Positions 39,300 through 44,799 of a DNA stretch of 44,799 nt are shown here, piece by piece. A program made the translations under genes and the position numbers. The stretch's first letter is position 1. Each line of letters begins with the position of its first letter. The stretch comes from Bacteroidales bacterium (GTDB lineage: Bacteria > Bacteroidota > Bacteroidia > Bacteroidales > UBA932), in assembly GCA_017550025.1 (NCBI GenBank), contig JAFYLU010000067.1, positions 1-44,799 on the forward strand, given 5' to 3'. Under the pieces are notes generated by a model. The model saw only the letters and a list, made by a program, of their open reading frames with translations, made no database searches and was not told the DNA's origin.

Positions 39300-41441
39300 A
39301 TGAAGCTTAAATCTTTATCTCTTGTTTCGGCCGCGGCAGTTTTGATCAGCTCATGCGTTCAGACTGCGTCCGATGATTATCTTATCGATCAGCTCGGTAT
39401 CAGGGTGAGTGTTGCTGAAAACCGGGAGTATTCCTTTACTGACAAGCAGGCCGGCTACTGGTATGGCACGACCCATCAGGATCGACCGGAGTTCTGGTCT
39501 GGCTGGAATATGGCCAAGAAGCGCATCCTTGCCGACTATACTCTTGGAATCGATGAGTCTGTGCTTGACAGAAAATCGGCAGAGTGTACTGTATATCCTG
39601 ATAGAATAGAGCGCAGCTGGGATTCGGCAAAAGAGAGTTTCCATATGCTCGATAAACGCCCGGTTCTTTATATTTCTCTTCAGACATCAGCAGATTCTGT
39701 ATCCTGCAGTCTTGACATGGGACATATCGGATCACGCACTGCTGCGGATGAGGGTGTCTTCTATATACCTCGAGAGGCTCCTGACAAAATGATCATGCTT
39801 GCCCCTGCCACAGATTCGGCGTTCAGGCCTTATGAAAACGGAATCAAGGCTCCATCTTCATGCGGAGGATTCATACTGACATTCGGAACAAAGGATGAAT
39901 GTCTTGCACTTGCAGAAGAGTTCAGGACAAAGGGGGAACAGCTTCTGAAAGAAAGGAAGGAACGAATCAATTTGCTTATTGCCGAATATAATCCAGTGAG
40001 GACCAATCTTCCTGAACTCGACAAGGCACTTGACTGGATCACGATCACGATGGATCAGCTCATAACGGAACAGCAGGGTAACGGTATCTATGCCGGACTT
40101 CCTTGGTTTAACGAGTATTGGGGAAGGGACATGTTCATTTCTATGCCCGGAGCATGTCTTGTCACAGGACAGTTCGATGTGGCAAAGCAGATCCTCAAGG
40201 ATTTCGCTGAACTTCAGGACAAGAATCCGGAGTCCGAAACATATGGCCGCATCCCCAACAGGGCCAATCTTGAGGGAATACTCTATAATACTACCGACGG
40301 AACTCCGCGTTTTGTCATACAGGCTCTTCAGCTTGCCGAATATTCAGGTGATACTGAATTCCTTCATGACCTTTATCCGTCGATCAAGATAAGCATCGAT
40401 GCATCTCTCGCAAATTACACTGATGCTGACGGCTATCTTACTCATGCTGATGCGGATACCTGGATGGATGTCAAGCGTAACGGTATCCCCGGATCACCTA
40501 GAGGTGACCGGGCCAATGATATCCAGGCATTGTGGCATGGACAGCTTGAAGCCGGCAGCAAGATTGCCGCCATCGTCGGTGATGAAGAGTCTGCAGAGAT
40601 CTGGAAGAATCATGCAGATAATCTGGCCGGCCGTTTCGAAAACGATTTCTGCAACAAGGAAGGTGCATTCATATATGACCATATCAATGCTGACGGCACG
40701 CCGGACCTTCAGTTCAGACCTAATCAGCTGTATTGCTTCGATCTTGTCTCTGACCGGGCATTCAAGGAAAAGGTTCTTCGTCGCGCTTGGGAAGAACTCG
40801 TATACCCTTGGGGAGTCGCTTCTCTGGCGCAGTGGGATCAGCAGTTCCATCCGCAGCATGAGAACTGGCATTATTATCATAAGGACGATGCATATCATAA
40901 TGGTACGGTATGGCTCTGGAACAACGGCATAGCAATGCAGAGAATGATTGAATTCGGGGAATCGGATGTTGCGTGGGAACTTTTCAAGAATATGAACAGA
41001 CAGGCGCTGGTTGAAGGCGCGGTAGGAAGCTTGAGCGAGAATGCGGATGCGCATCCGAGAGAAGGTGAGTCATGGGTGAAACGATCGGGAACATTCCTTC
41101 AGGCATGGAGCAATGCCGAGCATCTGCGCGTATGGTACCAGCACTTCCTCGGCATCAAGCCGGATCTTCTGAACGGTAAAGTCGTCGTAGAACCATGCCT
41201 GCCATCGGAAATCACAGATGTCGAGACTTCAGTCAAGATCGGGAAAGGTGTTCTGCATCTGAAGTATTCAAACGGATGTGTTGTTGATGCACGTCTTGAA
41301 GGTTGTGATGCTGAAGTAGAGGTTATTGATAGTGAATTGATTGATTCAGAGGAGCTTGAAGGTGTGTCTTTCTGTATGCCGGAGCCTCTTGAGAGCTATC
41401 CTTGCTTTGCTGTTTATCATGATCCGGCACTGACTTATTAA
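39300..41441 (+). CDS. Amylo-alpha-1,6-glucosidase-like (glycogen debranching C-terminal domain) lipoprotein
   Basis: The 713-residue protein starts at 39300 with a lipoprotein signal ending LISSC (Cys19). The first 260 residues form a beta-rich N-terminal domain (YWYGTTHQDRPEFWSGWNMA). The rest is an (alpha/alpha)6 toroid of the GDE_C/GH133 type: PWFNEYWGRDMFISMPG, GRIPNRAN, ADADTWMDVKRNG, DDAYHNGTVWLWNNG and FLQAWSNAEHLR. Acidic residues in WGRD and DTWMD are candidate catalysts. Known debranching enzymes of this group are cytoplasmic and act on alpha-1,6 branches; here the lipobox points to export. The longer frame from 39111 overlaps the esterase gene and lacks a signal at its start, so I rejected it. 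Confidence 0.87.
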   Translation: MKLKSLSLVSAAAVLISSCVQTASDDYLIDQLGIRVSVAENREYSFTDKQAGYWYGTTHQDRPEFWSGWNMAKKRILADYTLGIDESVLDRKSAECTVYPDRIERSWDSAKESFHMLDKRPVLYISLQTSADSVSCSLDMGHIGSRTAADEGVFYIPREAPDKMIMLAPATDSAFRPYENGIKAPSSCGGFILTFGTKDECLALAEEFRTKGEQLLKERKERINLLIAEYNPVRTNLPELDKALDWITITMDQLITEQQGNGIYAGLPWFNEYWGRDMFISMPGACLVTGQFDVAKQILKDFAELQDKNPESETYGRIPNRANLEGILYNTTDGTPRFVIQALQLAEYSGDTEFLHDLYPSIKISIDASLANYTDADGYLTHADADTWMDVKRNGIPGSPRGDRANDIQALWHGQLEAGSKIAAIVGDEESAEIWKNHADNLAGRFENDFCNKEGAFIYDHINADGTPDLQFRPNQLYCFDLVSDRAFKEKVLRRAWEELVYPWGVASLAQWDQQFHPQHENWHYYHKDDAYHNGTVWLWNNGIAMQRMIEFGESDVAWELFKNMNRQALVEGAVGSLSENADAHPREGESWVKRSGTFLQAWSNAEHLRVWYQHFLGIKPDLLNGKVVVEPCLPSEITDVETSVKIGKGVLHLKYSNGCVVDARLEGCDAEVEVIDSELIDSEELEGVSFCMPEPLESYPCFAVYHDPALTY

Positions 41442-41465
41442 TGTCAGATGCAAAAAAAATGAAAT

Positions 41466-41494
41466 TTTTAATTTAGAATTATTCCAAATTAAAA
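41466..41494 (+). promoter_or_regulatory. 29-bp near-perfect palindrome, PerR/Fur-like operator, upstream of the rubrerythrin unit
   Basis: TTTTAATTTAGAAT (41466-41479), one central T, and ATTCCAAATTAAAA (41481-41494) are reverse complements at 13 of 14 positions. The 15-base core TTAGAATTATTCCAA (41473-41487) agrees with the PerR box TTATAATTATTATAA at 12 positions and has its 7-1-7 symmetry. It covers the expected -33 region of the promoter at 41504, so binding should repress. The downstream rubrerythrin is a classic peroxide-response gene. Confidence 0.6.
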
Positions 41495-41503
41495 TATTAT
41501 TCC

Positions 41504-41511
41504 TATATTTG
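41504..41511 (+). promoter_or_regulatory. -7 element of the small regulator-rubrerythrin unit
   Basis: TATATTTG followed by C matches TAnnTTTG exactly, 31 bases before the ATG at 41543. The expected -33 position (about 41480-41484) falls at the centre of the palindrome. Confidence 0.6.
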
Positions 41512-41542
41512 CATCAGAAAACTGAACAAAAGTATTAAAGAT

Positions 41543-41719
41543 ATGGAAAAGGAACTGGTATTGAATACAATGAGAGCAGCCGGCAAGCCGGTAGCCGCAG
41601 GTGAGGTGGCAACTTTGTCAGGACTTGACAGAAAAGTGGTAGACAAGGTTTTCGCAGAACTTAAGAAAGAGGGAGCAATCGTTTCGCCGGTAAGATGCAA
41701 ATGGACTCCTGCAGAATAA
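41543..41719 (+). CDS. Small winged-helix-like protein, putative transcriptional regulator
   Basis: A 58-residue open frame starts MEKELVLNTMRAAGKPVAAG and ends CKWTPAE. The pattern of three helices (LVLNTMRAAG; AGEVATLSG; DRKVVDKVFAELKKEGAI) followed by a short beta hairpin (IVSPVRCKW) is that of a minimal winged helix-turn-helix. I recall similar small proteins next to rubrerythrin in other Bacteroidales. It lies 31 bases after a consensus -7 element and 31 bases before the rubrerythrin start. Its target is unknown; local autoregulation is possible. Confidence 0.8.
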   Translation: MEKELVLNTMRAAGKPVAAGEVATLSGLDRKVVDKVFAELKKEGAIVSPVRCKWTPAE

Positions 41720-41750
41720 TGTTGAACAATAAAAAAAAGAGTAATATAAT

Positions 41751-42326
41751 ATGAAAAGCGTAAAAGGTACAAGAACAGAGCAGAATCTGCTTAAGTCATT
41801 CGCAGGCGAGAGCCAGGCAAGGACAAGATATACATTCTTCGCACAGGTAGCGAAAGAAGAGGGATATGAGCAGATTGCAGGTGTATTCATGGAGACTGCA
41901 GAGCAGGAGAGAGAGCATGCAAAGCGCTTCTTCAGCTTCCTTGAGGGTGGAGATCTTGAGATTACGGCTACATATCCTGCAGGTAAGATCGGTACTACAT
42001 CAGAGAATCTTCTTGCTGCAGCAATGGGAGAGAATGAGGAATGGGATGTGCTTTACAAGGAGTTTGCAGAAGTTGCATCTGAAGAGGGATTCCCTGCAGT
42101 CGCTGCGACATTCAAGAATATTGCAAAGGTTGAGGCAGAGCACGAGCGTCGTTATCTCAAGCTTCTCAGCAGATTGACTGACGGAAACTTCTTCCATCGT
42201 GACGGCAAGATCTGGTGGCAGTGCCGCAACTGCGGATACATCGTAGAGGCGCAGGATGCACCAAAGACATGCCCTGCGTGCCTTTTCCCTCAGGCTTATT
42301 TCGAACCGATGAAGGAAAACTATTAG
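41751..42326 (+). CDS. Rubrerythrin
   Basis: Non-haem di-iron peroxidase that reduces hydrogen peroxide in anaerobes. The 191 residues hold the ferritin-like four-helix bundle with ligands Glu20, Glu53, His56, Glu94, Glu97 and Glu128/His131 (EREHA, EAEHE), and a C-terminal rubredoxin-like iron site Cys158-x2-Cys161 and Cys174-x2-Cys177. Length and motif order are standard. It is preceded by the small winged-helix protein and the PerR-like palindrome and followed by a terminator. Confidence 0.96.
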   Translation: MKSVKGTRTEQNLLKSFAGESQARTRYTFFAQVAKEEGYEQIAGVFMETAEQEREHAKRFFSFLEGGDLEITATYPAGKIGTTSENLLAAAMGENEEWDVLYKEFAEVASEEGFPAVAATFKNIAKVEAEHERRYLKLLSRLTDGNFFHRDGKIWWQCRNCGYIVEAQDAPKTCPACLFPQAYFEPMKENY

Positions 42327-42346
42327 TGTGTAATGGATTTTTGTGC

Positions 42347-42375
42347 GAAGCAGACCGGCCAGGTCTGCTTCTTTT
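42347..42375 (+). terminator. Rho-independent terminator after rubrerythrin
   Basis: GAAGCAGACC (42347-42356) pairs with GGTCTGCTTC (42362-42371) and is followed by TTTT. Confidence 0.85.
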
Positions 42376-42407
42376 GTCATGTGGCATCTGCATAAAATGA
42401 AAATGAC

Positions 42408-42415
42408 TATCTTTG
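42408..42415 (+). promoter_or_regulatory. -7 element directly before the YgiQ-type gene
   Basis: TATCTTTG followed by C is an exact consensus match ending 7 bases before the ATG at 42423. The message would have almost no leader. Confidence 0.5.
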
Positions 42416-42422
42416 CATCACT

Positions 42423-44153
42423 ATGACTGAAAATTCTGCATATATGTTCCCGACCTCTGCAAAGGAGGTCAAGGCTTTGGGATGGGATTACATTGATGTG
42501 ATTCTTTTTACAGGTGATGCCTTTATAGACCACCCTTCATTCGGTACGGCTGTCATTGCCAGGTGGCTTCAGAAGCATGGTTACCGTGTTGCTGTAGTGC
42601 CGCAGCCGAACTGGCGGGATGATTTTCGCGACTTCCGCAAGCTCGGGGCGCCGCGATTATATTTCGGAGTGAACAGCGGGGCTATGGATTCCATGGTCAA
42701 CCATTACACGGCAGCGAAGCGTCTTCGTAGCGATGATGCCTATACCCCGGAAGGAAAGGCCGGTCAGAGACCTGATTACGCCGTTACAGTATATACGAAG
42801 ATACTCAAGGAGATTTATCCTGACATTCCTGTGATTATCGGAGGCATCGAGTCCTCGCTCAGGCGCTATACCCATTATGATTACTGGCAGGATGCATTGA
42901 AGCCGTCTATCCTTGTGGAGAGTGGTGCAGACTGGCTTTGTTACGGAATGGGCGAGAGGACCATGATCGAGTTTACAAAGGCAATAGAAGCGGGAAGGAA
43001 TCTGAATGACATAAGGAAGATCCCGCAGCTCGGGTTCTATATGGACGGAAAATGCCGTCTGAATGAAGCTGTGATCCTCAATTCATACGAGAGATGCTGC
43101 AAGGACAAGATAGCCTTTGCCGAGAACTTCCATGTCGTGGAGACCTATGCAAACATGCTTCAGCCGCCGGTCTTGATCGAACCGGTGAAAGGCGGATATG
43201 TCCAGATAAATCCTACATGGCCGCCTGCGACGCAGGATGAGATGGACTCCTTCTGGGACCTTCCGTTTACCAAGCAGCCACATCCGAGATACAAGGGCAA
43301 GCACATACCTGCCTTCGAGATGATAAAGTTCTCTGTCAACACCCATAGGGGATGCTTCGGAGGATGCAACTTCTGCACTATAGCCGCACATCAGGGAAAG
43401 TTCATACAGTCGCGCAGCGAAGAGTCCATCCTTAAGGAAATCAAGGGACTCACCGCCTTGCCAGGCTTTGCCGGAAACATATCGGATGTGGGCGCTCCTA
43501 CAGCCAACATGTACGGCATGAGGGGAAAGGATCCGCAGCTGTGTTCGAAATGCCGCAGGAAGTCCTGTCTTTTCCCTGCACCATGCAGGAATATGGACCG
43601 CTCGCATGCAAGGCTTCTTGAGCTATATGCACAGATAGCGAAGATTAAGGGAATCAGACATGCATATATCGGTAGCGGCATCAGGTACGATCTTTTTCTG
43701 GACGAGAAGGGATATGTAGATGAGACATCGTACCCATATCTCAAGGAACTGATACTCGAGCATACTTCAGGCAGACTCAAGGTTGCTCCGGAACATACGG
43801 AGGACTCTGTGCTCAAGCTGATGGCCAAGCCTTCGTTCAGGCTCTTCGAGCGCTTGCGCGAGGAGTTTGACGGCATTGTCCGCTCCAGCGGCAGGAAATG
43901 CGAGCTTGTCCCATATTTCATATCCGGACATCCTGGCTGCGGAATGAGAGAGATGCAGAGGCTTGCCCGCACTCCCGCACTCAAGGGACTCTATATGGAC
44001 CAGGTTCAGGATTTTACACCGACCCCTATGACGACATCTTCAGTGATGTTCTATACGGGGCTTGATCCGAAAAACCTTCAGAAAGTATTTGTGGAGAAAG
44101 ATATACAGAGAAAGAAGGATCAGAAGTCGTTTTTCTTCAAAAGAGGAAAGTGA
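42423..44153 (+). CDS. YgiQ family radical SAM protein
   Basis: A 576-residue radical SAM protein of the UPF0313/YgiQ family, whose reaction is not established. The N-terminal cobalamin-binding-like region (GWDYIDVILFTGDAFIDHPSFG, then IIGGIESSLRRYTHYDYW) precedes the iron-sulfur motif Cys311-x3-Cys315-x2-Cys318 (HRGCFGGCNFCTIAAHQG). A Cys-rich stretch CSKCRRKSCLFPAPC follows and could hold a second metal site. HTSGRLKVAPEHTE is also diagnostic. It appears as a single gene with a very short leader. Confidence 0.93.
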   Translation: MTENSAYMFPTSAKEVKALGWDYIDVILFTGDAFIDHPSFGTAVIARWLQKHGYRVAVVPQPNWRDDFRDFRKLGAPRLYFGVNSGAMDSMVNHYTAAKRLRSDDAYTPEGKAGQRPDYAVTVYTKILKEIYPDIPVIIGGIESSLRRYTHYDYWQDALKPSILVESGADWLCYGMGERTMIEFTKAIEAGRNLNDIRKIPQLGFYMDGKCRLNEAVILNSYERCCKDKIAFAENFHVVETYANMLQPPVLIEPVKGGYVQINPTWPPATQDEMDSFWDLPFTKQPHPRYKGKHIPAFEMIKFSVNTHRGCFGGCNFCTIAAHQGKFIQSRSEESILKEIKGLTALPGFAGNISDVGAPTANMYGMRGKDPQLCSKCRRKSCLFPAPCRNMDRSHARLLELYAQIAKIKGIRHAYIGSGIRYDLFLDEKGYVDETSYPYLKELILEHTSGRLKVAPEHTEDSVLKLMAKPSFRLFERLREEFDGIVRSSGRKCELVPYFISGHPGCGMREMQRLARTPALKGLYMDQVQDFTPTPMTTSSVMFYTGLDPKNLQKVFVEKDIQRKKDQKSFFFKRGK

Positions 44154-44183
44154 TATGTTTTTTGATAAAAAAGTCCGTCTGGT

Positions 44184-44215
44184 GTTGCTCAATTGAAAAA
44201 AATGTCCTACAATTG
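44184..44215 (+). promoter_or_regulatory. Putative promoter of the small acidic protein gene
   Basis: GTTG (44184-44187) is followed after 20 bases by TACAATTG (44208-44215), one mismatch from TAnnTTTG. A 42-base leader would remain. Strength is doubtful. Confidence 0.35.
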
Positions 44216-44257
44216 CACCCGATTTAATGAACAAACAGGATAAAACTCTATTAAGAT

Positions 44258-44605
44258 ATGGCAACAACACCAAAGAGAAGAGCGGTATGCAGCTATGAGA
44301 ACATGTCGGATGAGCTTGCCGCAGCTTTTGCAGAAAAATATCCGAAGGGATACAGCGACTATTTCCCTGATCTTGTCAAGTATGACAAGCCTGACGGTAC
44401 TAACTTTTATGCAGTGACAGTCGAGATCCCTGATGCAATCTATCTTGTAAAGATAAAGGTCAAGACAGATGATGCCGAGGATATTGAGCGTTGGCTTGAT
44501 GGTGATGATGGAGAGGATTCAGACGGAAATGATGGTGACAGTCTTCCAGATGACAACATCTCACAGTACTCGAATGGTGATGATGATGCCGCTGACGGAG
44601 AATAA
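44258..44605 (+). CDS. Small acidic protein of unknown function
   Basis: The 115-residue protein has a compact N-terminal part (about 1-80) with MSDELAAAFAEKYPKGYSDYFPD and a beta segment (FYAVTVEIPDAIYLVKIKVK), followed by a disordered tail of about 35 residues that is almost all Asp, Gly, Asn and Ser. I recall conserved hypothetical proteins of this form in Bacteroidales but no named domain. It stands alone: its own weak promoter upstream and a strong terminator downstream, next to which the group II intron is inserted. Confidence 0.75.
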   Translation: MATTPKRRAVCSYENMSDELAAAFAEKYPKGYSDYFPDLVKYDKPDGTNFYAVTVEIPDAIYLVKIKVKTDDAEDIERWLDGDDGEDSDGNDGDSLPDDNISQYSNGDDDAADGE

Positions 44606-44622
44606 TTCACAAGCAATATGCA

Positions 44623-44657
44623 AAAAGCCGGTCGGATATGATTTCCGACCGGCTTTT
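44623..44657 (+). terminator. Rho-independent terminator next to the intron insertion site
   Basis: AAAAGCCGGTCGG (44623-44635) pairs perfectly with CCGACCGGCTTTT (44645-44657). The intron 5' end starts at 44660, two bases after the T run. Confidence 0.9.
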
Positions 44658-44659
44658 AT

Positions 44660-44799
44660 GTGTACGCCCAGCATGGGCATGTTCTAACGGGTGAAAGTCC
44701 CTAATGCGCCCTAATGACGGGAAGCATATAGCCAATGGCAAGTGTGTCCATCGTGAGGTGGAATCTGAAGGAAGCCGGCGGCAAAAGTCTGGCCTGACG
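44660..44799 (+). mobile_element. 5' end of a group II intron (probably class IIC), cut by the window end
   Basis: From GTGTACG at 44660 the sequence follows the domain I pattern of bacterial group II introns, closely like the Oceanobacillus iheyensis IIC intron as I remember it: CCCAGCATGGGC (44667-44678), GGGTGAAAGTCCC (44689-44701), AAGTGTGTCCATCGTGAGG (44740-44758) and TGGAATCTGAAGGAAGC (44759-44775), then GGCAAAAGTCTGGCCTGA. Class IIC introns insert just behind terminator hairpins, and this one begins two bases after such a hairpin. The reverse-transcriptase/maturase gene and 3' end should lie beyond the window. The exact 5' splice base could differ by one or two. Confidence 0.85.

Noticed and set aside
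1-44799. tRNA or rRNA genes
   Set aside because: I looked for cloverleaf and T-loop (GGTTCRANNCC) patterns in the intergenic regions by eye and saw none; a covariance search would be needed to exclude them fully.

Overview
The window looks like chromosome of a Bacteroidales bacterium (phylum Bacteroidota). The evidence is the short primary sigma factor lacking region 1.1, repeated promoter -7 elements of the form TAnnTTTG with almost no Shine-Dalgarno sites, several lineage-typical families (DUF4831, DUF6562/fimbrillin, TIGR02757), lipoprotein GH43 enzymes, and Bacteroidota-type POT transporters. The genus cannot be read from the sequence. Gene density is high and most of the window is ordinary core genome; the accessory signals sit at both ends and around 7.3-9.2 kb.

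Layout. 1-2.1 kb: the tail of an unidentified gene, an Rpn/YhgA-like PD-(D/E)XK nuclease with a long in-frame AEG repeat, and a probably truncated DUF6562 fimbrillin-like gene facing it. 2.1-7.4 kb: upp on the minus strand, then a tight three-gene operon of exported GH43 enzymes (arabinan/arabinoxylan-type side-chain and backbone cleavage) ending in a strong terminator. 7.4-8.0 kb: a non-coding stretch full of short palindromic and direct repeats. 8.0-10.1 kb: a minus-strand pair, an exported glycerophosphodiester phosphodiesterase and a membrane protein that joins a YcxB-like half to a Suppressor-of-fused (SUFU) domain. 10.1-13.6 kb: pgi, a type I mannose-6-phosphate isomerase with a His-rich insert and acidic tail, and an HslR-like S4 protein. 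13.6-21 kb: a long minus-strand gene string, TIGR02757 protein, zeta-like P-loop kinase, TldD, TldE, SlyD-type prolyl isomerase, GT2 glycosyltransferase, TrkA. 21-24.3 kb: two tandem POT peptide transporters, divergent from an operon of LpxL-like acyltransferase, DUF4831 protein and PepD dipeptidase (24.5-28 kb). 28-31.3 kb: minus-strand dnaN, DEDDh exonuclease, a degenerate FAH-fold protein and a lipoprotein thioredoxin. 31.4-35.6 kb: DegP protease, primary sigma factor and argS as one unit. 35.7-38.3 kb: anaerobic ribonucleotide reductase nrdD-nrdG. 38.3-41.4 kb: divergent exported esterase and lipoprotein amylo-alpha-1,6-glucosidase-like enzyme. 41.4-42.3 kb: a peroxide-defence unit (small winged-helix protein plus rubrerythrin) behind a 29-bp near-perfect palindrome resembling a PerR/Fur box. 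42.4-44.6 kb: YgiQ-type radical SAM protein and a small acidic protein of unknown function.

The last 140 bases are the 5' end of a group II intron, starting two bases after a Rho-independent terminator hairpin, as expected for class IIC retroelements. Together, nrdDG, rubrerythrin and the inferred peroxide operator fit an anaerobe that meets occasional oxygen; the GH43 set, the debranching-type lipoprotein and the peptide transporters plus PepD fit life on complex glycans and peptides. The less familiar items are the YcxB-SUFU fusion, the FAH-fold protein without visible metal ligands in the dnaN operon, the intergenic repeat cluster, and the terminator-associated intron. I did not find a CRISPR array, tRNA, rRNA or a clearly new multi-gene system.
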